A stretch of DNA of 64,000 bases from Enoplosus armatus (GCF_043641665.1 NC_092183.1:14156001-14220000); one strand, 5' to 3'; numbered from the stretch's first letter, positions 1 through 15,400 are shown. Notes: generated from the sequence alone by a model not told the origin. Numbers and translations are program-made.

Positions 1-1184
1 AATCTTCTTCTAATAAGATGTAATACAGCCCAACCACTGTGTTGAATATGGATATAGGATCTTTCAAAGTAAAGGGCTACCGAAAAAGTTTTCCATGCAT
101 GGAATGTTAAATTGTGGCAGACGCACAGGCAACACTGTGAATGCATAAAAGTAAAAATCATACCCCATTAACATTCATCTTTAATTCTTATGCAACATTT
201 TAAAATATAATAAATTAAAAAATAATTCTGTAAAAGTATATACACATCTCATCAGACACCTGCCCGAGCACTTTTCAATACTGAAAATGTCAAAGATCCT
301 TCGCAGTGTTTGTATACGGGAAACTGAGGAATTATACAGTATGCTGTCATTTGGTTGTATATCTGTAAGGCAGTCAGTGCAACAAAAAGTTGAGCAAGAA
401 TTATGTAACCGAAAGGTGGCTCACTACCCAGTGTATGGAAACCAGACCTGCCGAAACTGAAGCTCAGTGAGAGAAAGTCAAAATAACTGCATGAATACAC
501 ACAAAAAACGTATGACAAAAAAACAACTAGATGCAGAAGAGAAGAAATGTATTGAAGACTGACAGAAATTAATATATTATTTTTAAAGGAAAAAGTGGAT
601 GTAATTTTATCTGTAATTTTATTTAAATCATCAAATCCCACAAAAAAGACCAAAATCAGCAACAAAGTGTCGTCTGTGTAGCCAAACCTAAAGGTTATCC
701 GTTTACTTATTACTGTTAAGTTATCTCATACTAAATTTTTTTTTACTTATTTATTAAGTTTGGCAGATGTGGTTCTCCATACAGGTGACATCAACAACTG
801 TTAAGAATGATGCCTCATGAGAAAAGTTGATTGTTTTAAGTATATGAGTTACATTTCAAAGTTGAGCCTCACAAAATGTTCTGCAGTGAAGCTTACTGAT
901 TCTGGTACGAAAGGTATCCCCTTTGTTACGTACATTTGCATTAAGAAAAACAACAAAACTCTGTATTGTCTGTGTTCTTGAAACTGTTGGGAGGGCAGCG
1001 TGTTTCAGTCCAAAGTCTGTGAAGCTCACCATACAATTTCGTTGCATGACAAATTGCTAAAAGATGACAAGAAAAGAATGTAAATCACCTCATGACATCT
1101 CTGAAATAAGTCTTTATAAGCATGGAACACTGCTGGCTTGTTTTGGCTCTGTTTACCAACTGACAGTATTACCAGACAGCCCCT
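1..1184 (-). other. atp6v0a2 3' UTR and downstream flank
   Basis: This follows the atp6v0a2 TGA (1187-1185) on the minus strand. Two AATAAA hexamers on the minus strand, at 755-750 and 623-618, are candidate poly(A) signals, so the transcript probably ends between about 600 and 740. The rest to position 1 is AT-rich sequence in which I see no gene. The open frame at 252-665 has no recognisable domain. Confidence 0.45.
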
Positions 1185-4100
1185 TCAAAGTAAGCCATCA
1201 TGCTCAAAGCTGGAGGGCAGGAGAGAGAAGGAAAAGGGGCAAAACTTGACTCCAGTCCCACTGTAGAATTTATTCTGAAACTCCACCCTGAGGAAGAAAC
1301 AAACAGCTGCTATGAATATAAAACACAGAGATAATTCAGAGCACTTTGGCCCTGTCAATGACACGTGTGCTTTAGTGGTTAATCGTTATCTTACCAGTGC
1401 AGACGGAGGGCATGAAGGAATGCAGACAGACCCTCCATTACCAGGAGGATGGACACAGTGAGAACAGCAAACAGGCCAAACACAGGCACCAGGAATAAAA
1501 CCCCGAGACTGGTGTCCATTCGAAGTCCTACTCGCATCACCATGGCCCACAGCACCTCTGATAGCTCTGTTAAAGCAGAGAAAACAGCATGTGCACCAAC
1601 CATTTAAGGGACTACAACAAACAGAGAGAAAGGGTATACGCCAGTTACTAATATTCAAGCTGATCTCTGTCAATGGTGTACATTTGTTGGGGACTAACCA
1701 ACTCTTCAGTCTCTTTCAGACACACACCTCACTCCCAAATTTGTTGTCAATTTTAAGTGTCAGAGTTATGTTTGAGAAGAACACGGAGTAGTTTTTTTTC
1801 TGACTGGATGCGACCTATTAAGATTTCTGCAACACTTCCGTCATATTAACAGAATGGCTGCGCGCGCACGCGCACACACAGTTATATACACATATTAGAG
1901 AAATTAAATGGCCATTTGGCTCTGCCTTCTTAAGACAGCCCTGTCATTAATTTTCCATTTAATTATAATTTGTTATGCAAAATGAATTAACAATAAACCA
2001 TGAAAGGCTGTGCATAACCACATTTCCAGATGTTCTCACATTGGGTCAAAATGTGATTTCATTGAGGATTTTTGCAGTGCAGCAAAAGAAAGAACAACCT
2101 GAAGATAACTTCAATTATCCACCAACATTTTTGATATATATTCTTACACGTTGAGAATGTAGAGAACTATTTCATACATATAACATTCAGTGCTATACAT
2201 TATGAAACATCAGCCAGCTGCAGTGTGAAGGGGCACACTGTATTACTCTGTGCATGCTGTAATGCCACTTACTACTGTGCATTACAGATAATGTTATATA
2301 CTGTGTATTTATGAGTGAACAAAGGAACAAACACACAGTGGCTATTATCTCTCATTATAATGATGGTTGGCATCTGGTACACACACACAAGAACCAAAGT
2401 AAATTGTTTTATCGTGGAGGAGGGAATAAAATGTGACGCGGCTCTTTGATTTGGAACAAAACCTCTTGAGTTATTTATAATTTTATAAGCTCACTTTGCG
2501 TTCAGTGTGTGCTTGTACAGATTTGAAGTGTGTTGTGCTGCAAATCATCATACTCACGGGCATGTGCCAGGCTCAGAGCCCAGAGTCTCAGGTAGGAGGC
2601 TGTGTTGGAGACGCAGCCAAGGCAATACTCTATGGTGTGGATGGCCTGATGCAGCAACTCATCTGCAAGGTCGAACTATTGCAACAAAACAAAACTCAGC
2701 GTCACTGACACACACCAGTAGAAATAACAATGGTTGCTTATAAGGAAGTTTAAGATGAATGGGTAAGAATCCCGTTGTTTTGCTGTGCTGACCTCCTCTG
2801 TCTGGCGCTCTCCGCTAGTGGAGAGATCACTGTGACTGCTGCCCTCCTCCATGTCATGAGCCCTCATCAGGCAGAGCTCCTCTTCACTGTTACGCCGCAC
2901 ACGCTCATATCCCTAACAACACACAGGGAAACGAATCAGATTTGTATATACACACAGTCAGAGAACAAATATTTGGAGAGGTTTTTCTCTATGCACACAT
3001 TCACAGGAAGGCATGAATTTCAAACCCTCACCCTGTACATTCCTAAGCGGTGGCTTCCATTGTGAAGCCAATAAAGGTAGATGGGTTTCCCCAGGAGTAA
3101 GACAGGCACTGAGAGAAGAGCAATGACCACCAGAAACACCTGGAAGCCAGTCTGGAATGAAGCAAAACAACGTTGAACTGTCTCAGTGACATCTGTAGTG
3201 TATTTTTAATGACATTAGATTTAATCTGTTCAGCAAGAACAGGGAACTAAGTTACACTGTAGCAGGAATGGAGCTTTACATTAGCTTCTGACCTGTCCTG
3301 GGTAGAGGGGCTGCACTGCATCACCCTGCATGAGGAACATGTTTATGAAGTGGATGAGGATGCTCGGGGCGTGTCTGGAGTCCTTAGCAGAGAAGACCAG
3401 CCACTTGTATATTATCATGAACACCAGGTAGCCAAACAGACACAGCAGGAACAGGAGCTCAGGGAGAAATACCAAGTACAGGTTGTACTTCTTCCTAAAG
3501 TGCCTGTTTTTATTGAGAGACACAATGCAGCGTATTAAAAACTATAACATCTGACATTATGGGCTTTACAGGGTAATAACAAACTGGTACTTACAAGTGA
3601 TTATAAGTACTGAGGATGACCCCGAAGCTCATGTGTATGATGCCCAATATCACTGACATCTTCATCTTATAGGAGTTCAGAAATGTAAGGCGGTTGGATG
3701 CCAAGTTCCAAATCTTTGCAAAGGAGAGATGACATGTACTGTATTATACAATGGGTGGTTTTGACTAAAAGATGAACTCCAGCATTGATATTTCACAGCA
3801 GTGTTTTGCCTAAGCCATGTAAGGATGGCATTTGGCACAATTCCAAGAATGCAACTTCAATTTTTTTTAACCACACAATGTGTAACCCACCTGTGTGAGT
3901 AACATTACCGCTAATCAAGCAAATAACCTACTGTTTTTGCAGTGATGCACAAATCCAATTTACTGTCAGCACCAGACATGGCAGCTCCATATTGTTGGCT
4001 GTTTCACAGTCCTTATTAATATACTAACATAATTATATTATACTAATACAATTTTATAAACCTCCTAGAATAATATGATTAAAATTGCACAAGCCTATAT

Positions 4101-7100
4101 AGAACATTATGGTATGAACGTCTCACCTCTTAATTACACCCATGTTGCCTTATTAATCAGTTCCACACAGTTATATATAAAGATTTTAACCTGCAATGTA
4201 GCGGATCGTTAATTGGTTGGAGTTTGGGAATCAGTGTCACCACAATGAGACGCAATGATAAAGTCTGTGTATATGAGGTGTTATACGACAAATCATGTCA
4301 TTTGTGATGACAAGTCTTCAATATTCTGTACTCACCGGGTCAATTCCCAGAGGGTACGGTCTTCTGAAAACTCCTGTAACGTTTGGATCCAGAGTCAGAA
4401 AACGATTCCCAAAGATATCTTCTTTCCTGTTCAGCACAAATACAACCACCAGTTTACATGTATGTCATTATGAAACAAATACATAACCTCATCTTATCTT
4501 TATATCTTCAAACACATATAAGACGTTTTTTCATTAAATATACAGTATACAGTAAAAATAATACTTGTGCACTTCTGGGCCTGCTTAGCTGTTTTTACTG
4601 TCACAATGAAGTCCTTCTCGTCATGAAGTACTCACTTCCACACCTTCTCTGTGAACATGGCATTCACACTCCATCCAGAACCAAAGATGTTGAGGGACTT
4701 TGAGAAACAGTCATTGTATATCAAGCCAGTATAGATGGAGAACAGGCCCATCATCAGGATTATATAACGCCCCTCAAAGAATGTGTTCCAGATCTGCACA
4801 CACACATCGAATCACTGTGTTACACGTCAGACACACTGTATGCCTTTCGTTATGTTACTTGAGTGAGCTTTCAAATGAGTATTAGGTAAGGAGTGCTCGC
4901 TCACCTCATTCCTTGTGTTTTTAAGTTTGCGGTTGTTCTCGTACAGCACCATCCAGAAAGCAAACACAGCCATGATAACTCCATGACCCAGGTCCCCAAA
5001 CATCACAGCAAACAGGAATGGGAAAGTGATGATTGTGAAAGGAGCTTAAAAAATAAAAATAAAAAAAAGAGAGGGAGAAAAAAGAAAATTCAAGACTACT
5101 GAACATAAAGAAACATTTATATACTGTAGTACTTCCATATATAAAATAAAATAAAATATTAAAGATATAAAGACAACAGGATATTAAAATCTAGACACAA
5201 AAATAATTGTAATTAAAACTAAACTAAAAGTTAGCATAAGTTGAAATAGAAAAAGATGTAGAAAATGAAAATGATATGCAAAATTTAAGTATTATAGAAA
5301 GACTTTTCCATTAAAGGCCATTTGAAGCAGTTAGTCTAAGCTCTTCAGATAGACTTCTGACATGACACCTTCAAAATCCAAATCTCCAAACTGATAAATT
5401 AAGTGCTGTCTTTGCATTTTATTTTTGGAGCCTTATCTGATGATTCAAGCGTGCAAACAAATAAAAGTCTCAGAAAGACAAAAGATCTCACTCACCAGGG
5501 TTAACCTCCCTGTAATTGCCCACTCCATAGGCATCCACAATGTTCTGGAAGCCAGAGGTAAATTTGTTGGTCCTTATCAGGGTGGGGGGAGTGTCGTTAG
5601 TGGGGATACGATTGACAAAGGAAGGAACTGTCGCTCCGCTTTTTCTCTGAAATATAAATGTCAAATCAAAATGTCAGCATGTTGCTATAAACTAATTCCA
5701 CCATAATGTCTTGAAACAAATGAATTAGAACTGCCAAAAGTAGACAGCACATGCAAATTAAAAAAAGAGAAGTCAAGTTTTGGCATAATGTAATCATTAG
5801 ATAGGCAGTTGTGGCAAAATGATAAATAAACCTCTGTAGGAACAGTTCTACCCATTCGTGCATCTTTGAATGTCCTTATCCCAAATACACACTCTGTCCT
5901 CCTCAGCCTGCAAACTGAAAGAACACTGGCCTTTCAGTACCCTCGCCCAGTCATGTAAAATGTCTTTGTCTTATACTAAAGAGGGCAAAATAAATGCAAT
6001 GGCTCATATAGTACTTGCTTTTATGATTCCAATACCCCAGTTCATGAAGCAACTGCCCGGGTTAAATAAACAGAAAAACAAAGCCTGCAGTGAGGCCAAA
6101 GTCAAAAACAGAGCAACTTTGTAAAGAGTTTCCTCACCGATCCTTCTTCTAGGGCCCTCTGCAGGGTGGGAATGTCATCGACAGGACACCACACCTCAGC
6201 GATCAGACACTTGTTAGTAACATCAAAACTACACAGGTTCAGAATATAGTAGATGGCCTTCATCTTCTTGACCTGGATGACCCAGGTGTAGACAGATTCT
6301 GAAGCCTTAATCAGGACCTGTCTCAGGTAGTCCTCAGTCCTGTGAAGTACCTGGACACAGCAAGAGATAAACAGGACTCATATAAGATAAAAAATATTGA
6401 AGATTTTTTTATTTTTATTTCTATGACTATCTATGGAACATGAACTGAGAGAAATAAACATTAAAATTTTAAACAAGAGGCATTTGTGTGTGTGTGAATA
6501 AGAGGCAGACAAGAGAAACGGGAGGGGAGGAAAATAAGCATCCACAAAAATGAGAAAAAACTGTTCAGGTTTCAGCTGAGGCCTCATGTTGATCATGTGC
6601 TACAGGGGGTGAATGCAATTTTTTGTCACAGTGGGTTAAAGCTACCAAATGATTCACGGTGAAATGGCTCTAGATGGGAACTTAACTGACTCTCTAACTG
6701 AGAAAAATTGGGTTAATCTTTTAGAAAATAAATCAACCATTTAATTCAGTTCTTGAAAGACTGGTTGGAAAGGGAAATTCTTACTGGATGTAATGTGATT
6801 CACTGAACACAAGATTGTCTGTAAGCTTGTTTTGGAAAATGTTGTATTCCCTCAATTTAAAACCCACTACCAGGAACAAAAAAGTTCATATTTCAAATGA
6901 TCTGGGTTATATTTTAACAGGGACATGAGAGCAATCACATTTACAAGTAAACCTTTTGTGAGTGGCACACATAATAACTGCTTTTACTGTCACTAATTAA
7001 ACATCTACATAATTAGATAATTTTAAAAAGAAAATGTAAGACATACCGTGTGCAGGTCCTGAATGCGAGTTTTCAGTCCTTCCACAACATCATTCCTCTC

Positions 7101-10100
7101 CTCATTGCTACTGGGATAGGGATACAAGTGACAGTGGTAGCTAAGGAGAGAAAAAGTATGTTAAACAATACTCACTTCTACTAGCAAAAAAAACAAACAG
7201 AGCAACCATAGGAAACAGTATTGTGGAATAACTACCAGTCACAGATCTTCTTCACTTTCTGGCCAATTTGGTCTCCCCAGTAAGAGATCAGGAACACGAC
7301 ACTTTTGGTAGGCTCACCCTGCAGATAGAAAACAGTGTTGTACATCAATAATAAGACCCAGAAGTGTCATCCTGGGCCAAGAGTAGGTTTTAAAGCTCTG
7401 CTTCCATTTTCTGTTCAAAAACTGTATATTTCATAAAAATGAACAGTAAATGTCTATATTTATTTGTAAAAATCAAGCTGCTCATTACCAAAACAAAACT
7501 GAGAAGTTCATTCTTGACCTTGGAAACATCAGCTGAAAAGAACTGCTTTCTCTACACAATTTTTGAAAAAGCATGACTGCCATTTTTTTTTTTTTTTTGC
7601 AGACTGTCAAGTCTGCTCTTTTCACACAATTCAGCAACACGTTAACATTGCTAGGAAATCTTATCGATTTTCCATAAGTATGTCCTGACATGCCTCTACT
7701 GATCAGTCGCAGCTCTGCATGCCTGCCTTGTGGTCAAGCAGAGGACATGGATAAATGGATTAGTGCTGTCCCTCAGTATGAATAGACAAGATCACAGCGC
7801 TCATTGTTTGAGAGCAGCAAGAAAGACTAGAACAGACTTCACAACAGCTTCACCAGTGTCATTTTCAATTTTGTCCCATTATTTAACAGATATACATTTG
7901 GTCACAGTTTCAAGATTTTCCTTTACTTTTTGTCATTTGCAACGCTTTATAATTCTCCTCTGCTCTGTTTCTTAATAACTGTGGCGACACAACACAGACA
8001 ACAGGAAGTGACTGATATTTTTACTGAAATCTGACACCATGTAATACTAAACAAATGTGTGTTCTTTTTTTCCTATAATACTAAAATATAAACTGTGTTG
8101 GAATATTTACATTTATATATTTTAACAACATTCTTATTATATTTTCCAGAAATAAATTATGGTTTCTTTGCAATGTCATGGCCTTGAACATGGAACAAAA
8201 CATGACAAGGATTTATATGTATCAGCTTATAAATGGTTGCTATTGCATCAGTTTTGATCTTGACAAAGATTATGGAAATACAGAATATTATTCATAATAT
8301 ATCATAGTATATTCATATTAATATATAGTCCCACAGAAGTCCAGACGTTAAGACCCAATCTGTCCTTACAGGCATTTCTTGGATGAGGCCTGCCTTCCCT
8401 GTTGATATTTTAATCTCACCCTGTAATGTAGGGGAGACATAACAAAACTAATTGAACTTTAGCACAAATCGTGGACAAAGTTAGCTTTGAGAACCTACCG
8501 TGTCAGGATCTTCCAGATACTCCTCGACCTCAGCATAGCTGAGGATGGTGTAGCCTTTACATACTCTCCAAAGCATCCGCTCAAAGGCCTCGATCTTCAC
8601 CCTCTGAAGAAGCCCAGAAATGAAACTGCAAGAGAATGAGGAGAACATTCACAAAGAGCACACAAACTTTTCATCTAAAAATATCACAATAACATCATGA
8701 TAAACAATGACCTTCAATAAAATAATATAATTCAAAACTCATCTTATACATTGTTTATATTGCTTTCAAAAGATGTGCGATTGCGTCACAAAAAAAAAAA
8801 CTTTCCCCCACCATGTCACTATGAACTGCTGCTTACACTAACACCTTCACATTGATATTTCAATTCTGAAGCTCACAGCTTCAAAAGTATCAATACTTTC
8901 TGTGTTGCAGAGTCATCCCTATCTCTCAAATTAATTTACCCAGATAACCACTGGTTGTGGCTGATAATTATTTGGAGCGGCGTAGTGACTGCAGAGATAT
9001 GCAGCTGTGAGGTTAGCTGTGTTTCCTTTGACTTTTCCTTTAAGAATAAGGTTTCATGTGAGCAACATGTGGTTGGCAAAGAGCCAGAGTTGCATAAAAG
9101 TGCAGCTTGCCTCATTTTAATTTCCTTTAAATGTGTAGCAGCAGCTGTGCACCCCATTTACTTTTTCCTCGTGATTATTAATTGAGGCTTGAAAATCATA
9201 TATATATATACATATATATGTAAAATAAATCAAACTCCAAGTCCAAACACTAACAGATGCTGATATGCAGAATCTTCATGCCTCACCCCAGTTTGGCTCC
9301 TAGCCTCTGCATGCTGCTGTAGTCCATCATTGTGTCTTTTTCAAGGAAAGGAAACTCCTCGTATTGTACTTGTAGGGGCTCTCGCTGAAAGTAAAGACAA
9401 GATGCAGGCGGGTAAAGAAGAAAATTAAAATCAAAGGGCAGATTCTAATTAACATATTGTGAAAATAATTCTTTGCAAGACAACACGTATGAAAATGTGG
9501 GTGTAAAGACTCAAGCTACATTATGGGATGACACACTAACCTCAGCAGTTCTCTGTACAAAGTTGCGGGTGATGCGCAGCATGTGTGTGTACTCTGTCAG
9601 CTCCAGCAGATTTCTCTGCAGCTTCTCTTTATTCCTGGTGACTTCACCTAACTCCACTTCTAGCCTCTGCAGCTGATCCTGTGAACACGCACAGACACAG
9701 AGTAATATAATGATAATATAATTATAATAATTACATTTAAAAAAGTTTGAAAAAATATTTTGGATGTAATCTACCAGTTTTACACACACTACAGCAGAAC
9801 ACACTAAGGTCCAGTGTTGCATTGAGAAAATACTCAACTACATTCATTTAGTTGCAGTAGCATTAACTCAACACTGTCCAGGAATACCACCATCAACATA
9901 TTAAATTCAAAAATGATAAATGATGATACATCAGCAAGTAACTAACCATTATAGCCATGACATGCTTGGGTAAAGGAGCCACTGGGTTCACGTCTCCTTC
10001 TGGCAGTGAAATGTCTGCTTTCTTGACTTCCCTAAGAAGGTATCCTGTTAAAAAATAAAGAGCAATCTTTTTAAAAAACATTTACAAAAAACCACACTGG

Positions 10101-11000
10101 AATTGGAGCAAAACCTGTGTTAGTCTCTTCTCTTAATCTAATAAGAAAGGTTAGTTAATCAAGGATGGCATTTCATTCAGCTAAATCTACAACCAGCTGA
10201 CATTTCTCATGACTGTAGGGTCACTGGCTCTCAATTCAAATCCATGAGAAGGTCCTCTGTGGCTTCATGTATTCCTGCCTTGCTTCTACACTCCCATCAC
10301 AGCTTTGCCTTAACCCTGACAAAATACTTGTATTTCCTGCCCAAAGCCCGACTACAAGAACAACTCACTGAACAGATGTCAAGCCTTGCTGATAAACTGT
10401 ATATTAAAGATCAATATATGCTTACCAAGGATCCTCTCCATCTCTTCACATTTTTTGATCTCATTGACATGTTTTCGCTGGAATGCGTTAACGCTGGGAT
10501 TGAGCTGAAACAGGTGCAAGAGACAAATTTAGTCAAGAATTGAATGACTAACAATCCTCAGCCCCACTCATCACTGAGGCAGTGTTGAACACACCACTAT
10601 CTTCTGGACAAACCACCATAAACCTGCTGTAAGTACCTGTACGAACCACTTTACAGCGGCATTTTACAACAGCTCTGATCTAAATATCGAATATCGAGGA
10701 CTTCCTTCTGTAACTTAAAACAAGAACTGCCACGTCTGCTTTGAAAGTAAAAGTCAGTATGGTATGTATGACAAACAAACAGCACTTTGTCGAGTGCTTT
10801 CGGTGTTAGCAAACTCAGCAGTAACTTTCAAAGTGAAACATTACTGTTTCATGAGATTAAAACCGGTCTATTTTGGGACTTACGTCTCTGAACTCCACAA
10901 GCCCCAGTTCTCCAAGTTCACTGATGCAGTCGTATGCTGATCCAGACTGTAGAAACAGTTGGGCCAGACACATCTCTTCACCTCGGAGCAGAGAGCTCAT
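1185..11000 (-). CDS. atp6v0a2: V-type proton ATPase 116 kDa subunit a, isoform 2
   Basis: Membrane subunit a of the V0 sector; it carries protons across endosomal and Golgi membranes. The a2 isoform is placed mainly in Golgi and endosomes (family knowledge). Twenty coding exons in transcript order: 11000-10884, 10504-10426, 10044-9947, 9678-9541, 9384-9287, 8625-8499, 7318-7236, 7140-7047, 6350-6138, 5646-5496, 5044-4905, 4793-4636, 4426-4336, 3713-3595, 3503-3293, 3139-3032, 2912-2793, 2675-2558, 1566-1395, 1287-1185. The total is 2538 nt, 845 aa (human a2 is 856). The N-terminal cytosolic half opens [18 protein letters not shown] and contains EVWCPVDD and YREVNP. The membrane half contains [15 protein letters not shown], and [14 protein letters not shown] carries the conserved proton-channel arginine (about R745). 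The acidic stretch after NSEEELCLM and the location beside tctn2 favour a2 over a1, a3 or a4. Donors after exons 15 and 17 are GTCAG type. I cannot say which teleost a2 ohnologue (a or b) this is. Confidence 0.96.
7583..7598. repeat. Poly-T run in an atp6v0a2 intron
   Basis: Sixteen consecutive T residues on the plus strand, between exons 7236-7318 and 8499-8625. Confidence 0.85.
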
Positions 11001-12280
11001 TTTGACAGTTCGCTTTGATACTTGCCTGCTCAGAAAACGGGCCAATATTAGCAAGCTAACTGCGGTTTCTGTAAATTACACGTCAACAGCGGTCAGTCAA
11101 GTCCTTCTCAGTGGTTTTCATGTTTTGGCTTGGGCGTTAGTACAATATTTGACTAGCATAACGGACACTTTAGATAACTATCGTTACAGCAGAGGCTGTT
11201 CCTGTTAGCTAACAGGCTAGCTGGTGAGCGCCGTGTTGATAATTCTTGGAAGAAAAACTTGTTTCATCAAAGCTGAACCTGAAAATGTGACGAAACCATA
11301 TTACGACCGTAAACGTGGCATATCCAAAGACAACAACACAACTCTTCTCATAGTTTATGAAGTTTTCGCAGACGTCCGCTTGCAATATCCATAGTACTAC
11401 ACGTCACTTCACTTTACACTGTTGAATACAATCAACTTCCACAGCAGTCGATGTACCTCTGACCAATGACCAGCGCCGCCTGGAGTCTGCGCACTACGCA
11501 CTCACTGTTAAGTAGTTTCTCTTTACGCCCTCAACGCTGTCTGAAGGCGAATGTATGCACATACACGAACAGACATAAATTTGTACATTTTATTCATTCA
11601 TAGATAGGCAGCTTAATATAGCTTAATAGTATTACAAAAAAGTCTTAATGGTCCAGTGACTTCTTACCATAATCCTACAGTATAAAACACTTTGCCCAAG
11701 TGTTTGGAATATTTGGAATTAGTGCAATCATTTTCTTTGGGATTATGTTAGTTGTCATGAACCACACAATGTTTATTGTGTAAATATTAATGTTACTTAG
11801 GGTTACAACCTGTTTTACAAAAATTTGCTGACCCAGGTTATGAAAACAGGTTTTTTTCTTTAGGTAAAGGGCACAAAGAAAAAGATGCAAATGAGGGGAA
11901 CCAAGGAGACAAGACAAATGAGATACATCTTAGTTCCTCTTTGTTAGTCTTTTGGAACAACTAGCACCTTTGACTTGATTCAGGTAGATTAAATATTGGG
12001 TCATCCATACAGCGAGGTCAGAGGCAGTCAATGGGTAAATCACAGGGAGCAGCAGCTATGTTACATTTGGTGTCATCTGCATAACACTGAAACAATACTA
12101 TGCTTGTGGATGATGACCCCTTGTGGGAACATTTAAAACCTGATAAACATCGAACCAGAAGACCCTGCAGCAGTGCATAGGAAACAAATTGATAGGTGGG
12201 ACTTAAATCATATTAGAGGATTGCACAAGAGGTGCCTACCAACTTCACTATCAATAAGAATCTAGTGATAAGAAAAAAGT
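11001..12280. other. Intergenic: atp6v0a2 promoter side and tctn2 downstream flank
   Basis: The part next to atp6v0a2 (11001-11550) is its 5' flank. It has scattered CpGs, GTTAGCTAAC-type palindromes near 11206-11215 and an inverted CCAAT box (CCAAT on the plus strand at about 11463-11467). No TATA box is obvious. From about 11550 to 12280 the sequence is AT-rich and I recognise nothing coding. Confidence 0.4.
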
Positions 12281-12295
12281 CATAGAAAAAATATC

Positions 12296-12301
12296 TTTAT
12301 T
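12296..12301 (-). terminator. Poly(A) signal of tctn2
   Basis: AATAAA on the minus strand, about 170 nt after the tctn2 stop. It is the first canonical hexamer downstream, so the 3' UTR is short, ending near 12280. Confidence 0.6.
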
Positions 12302-12472
12302 ACAAAATGGTGCACCAACACAACTATTTACATTCCCACAAACATATTGTATACATATAAAAACTATGACATTATAAACAATGTCTAATAGAAAAGGGTG
12401 TAATTTCATTTCAGTGACATTTAAATACACCATCTTGTTTAGCCGTTCTCACTCCATCTGTGTGTCTCCCTC

Positions 12473-15400
12473 TCAGTTCCACGCCTGTCGGATTTGTCTC
12501 CATGGAGTCCCAAGAATCGAGGCGGTGATAAAGAAGAAAACCAAGATAAGGCCCTTAGCCAGTGACTGAGAATATGGCTCACCTGGGGAGGGTAAAGGTC
12601 AATCAACTACAGAACAATCACATTGAATATTGATGTAATTTAGAGTTCAGGCTGCTTTGCTGTTATTTAACACATTTGTAAGGATGTCAGCTCTTCTGAT
12701 GGAATTGTGGATATAATGATCTTGATACAGACTTAAGCTCCAAGGATGGATTTTCACAGTAATTACATTTTTCTTAGCATGAAGACAATTTACAGAAACA
12801 ATAAAATACTGGACAGATTCCCTAGACTAGATAAATTCCCACCTGTGTAATACTTGGTGATGGGGAAGGCAAGCTCAGGCCAACACACATCATTCCTGTT
12901 ACAGTCATACTCTGTGAAGTTGATCTGAAACCTGGGGAAAAAAGTAAAAAAAAAAACATCACTCTCTAGGTTAGAATCAGTCAAGCAGCTCATATGTAAA
13001 GTAATTCATTTGGCTCAAGTTAACAACCCTCTTTATGAGGGCAATCTTGCTGTTTGAGGAAGCACCTGGTCTTTGGTGGTCCTGTGTTGATAGGAGTGTC
13101 AGTGAAGGTGACTGAGGAGGTGATGGGGAACAACTGAGACTCCATTGGGTCCACACATGGAGAGACGTCACCTCCTCCACAATCCAGAGCCCAGGTGGAC
13201 GGGCTGTAGCTAAAAATGACCAAAATAAGGTTCTTGATTCACAATGACTTATAACACTAATGAGAATTAGTACATATGGTGACGTATAATGATTAACAGC
13301 TCCTTCTGAATTGAGAATATAATTTACACTGTGCATTGAATGAGTATGCACCTGATACACACCTGACTTGCAAAGCACGGATATCCCTTTGAGGTATGCC
13401 ATCTACCATGCCAGTGATAAGACTCCAAACATGGATATGCTGCTGGGATGGAATCCCATAGCATGAACTTGTGGTGTCTTCCACAGTTGTGCTTGAGTTC
13501 AGTGTCACAACTGGAAGTTAAATGTTGTGTGTAACATTTAGTTAGAAAAGAATTTGGCAGAAAGTTGAACAATTTGCTTTACAAGTTAAAGTATAGCCAA
13601 AATGAAGTTAATATTATTAACAAATGCACAATCTCATTACACAAACATACGCATGCACAAATTGTTTCTTTGCACCATCTACTTACAGCTGATGTTCACC
13701 CAGTCTGACATAGTTAGAGGATCTGGATTTCCACTCTTTGCTACATATGGGGCTGTAATCAAAGCTGCCTGGAGAGAATAAACAGTCTCTCTAAAAGGAG
13801 AAAAACATTATATTTTACTTCAGCGCAAACACATATAGATGGAGATCAAACATGAACTCTGAGCTACTGACCTCAGGAGATTACACTGAGTCAGACTCTG
13901 TCGACTGACAGGTAGCAGACATCCTGATGTTGAATTCTCCCCAAACAGAACCGGATTCTTCTCAGCAGTGGAGCAGAGTCCATCACTCTCTGTTAGCCAG
14001 TTCAGAAAGGGGTGTTGTGTCTTGTTTTGATTGAATTATACAGAATTCACTCTTATGCTACAAGCAGTGAGCCAGTAATCAACAACATGAATTAATGGCT
14101 TTTACCTGGTTTCCAAAGATTGATTGACGTCCTCTGTATTGAGCCTGTGTTATTGTCCAAAGTGTCCACATTTCCAGCAATAACAGGCCTTCCCACCTGA
14201 TAACCTGTCATTTAAAATATGTGTGTGTTACCCACAGTAACAGCTAGTGTGAAGTATACAGTTCACTTCCACAACCAAAGTATTGTATCTTGCTCTCACC
14301 TGGGTTCCCTGAGTTGGGCTCACCCATGAATTCTCCATTTAGAAACACGGCAGAATACCTTGTAATTAACGCCACTGTTCAGGAGACAGAATAGCAAAAA
14401 TTAGCCCAGACTACATCAAACATATCCATCAAATATAAATGGTGATAAACCAAGTTGTGAGCAAGTGTTACAGGCACTTACCACTACTATTTAACACGAT
14501 GGTCCCAACTGTGTGTGTCAGTGTGATACTTGTGATGCCATTTCCTTTCCAGTAGAATTTGTAATCCAGCGCTAAGGTCACATTCTCACATACCAGCCTC
14601 TCATCTTCAGAGAAATGTGAACAAATTTCAACATTAAATGTAATTGTCAGTTTAAGTTGTTTTAGTAATGGTATGTTGTAATCTCCATACCTGAAGGGGC
14701 AGCATCTGAGCTTGAAATGAAATGACTCAAGTCAAAGGCCACTTCATCAATTACATCCACTATAACTTCACCTGGAATACACCCAAAAAAAAGAAAGCAA
14801 AAATTAAAGACACATAGATTCAAAGATCTCCAGAACGTATCAAAGCATTGCTACAGTATGTTTAGCATATAAAACATACCCCCTTGCCCACTCTTCACTT
14901 TAATGCTTAAATCTGTTGGTAGTGTCTGTAAGGGAGATCCAGTTGGACAGGAGCGCAGCAGAGTTACACACTTGACTTTGAAATTTTTCAAAAATGCTAC
15001 AGGAGCATTGTTTACACACCGCCCAAGCACCTTCTGTAGAACAAAAATATACAAGGCATTAGTAGTTACAGCTTTGGCAACACATGCAATGCAAAACATA
15101 ATCTAGAACTGTATCAAAAAACAACAACTAACCTGGGGAATAGTGAAGTACTGGTCATTTAATGTGAAAATGGGACTTCCTTGAATATAAACATTAACTG
15201 GCACTGGAGCTGACAAAACAGGCTTTTGGAAGGACAGCCCCGGCTTTGATGTACTAGACATGTTGAAGGGCAAAAGATAAATGATGAAAAAAACATGGCA
15301 CAAAAATGAATAAATGAATCACACAATCAAGAAAAACAAAAAATATATTCAATCATTTCTCACATTGTGTCTCCCTTGTAAAAGAGCCCAAGGTAAGGGT

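Noticed and set aside
252..665. 137-codon open frame downstream of atp6v0a2
   Set aside because: It is hydrophobic and low in complexity, lies in the gene's 3' flank over the candidate poly(A) signals, and has no recognisable domain.
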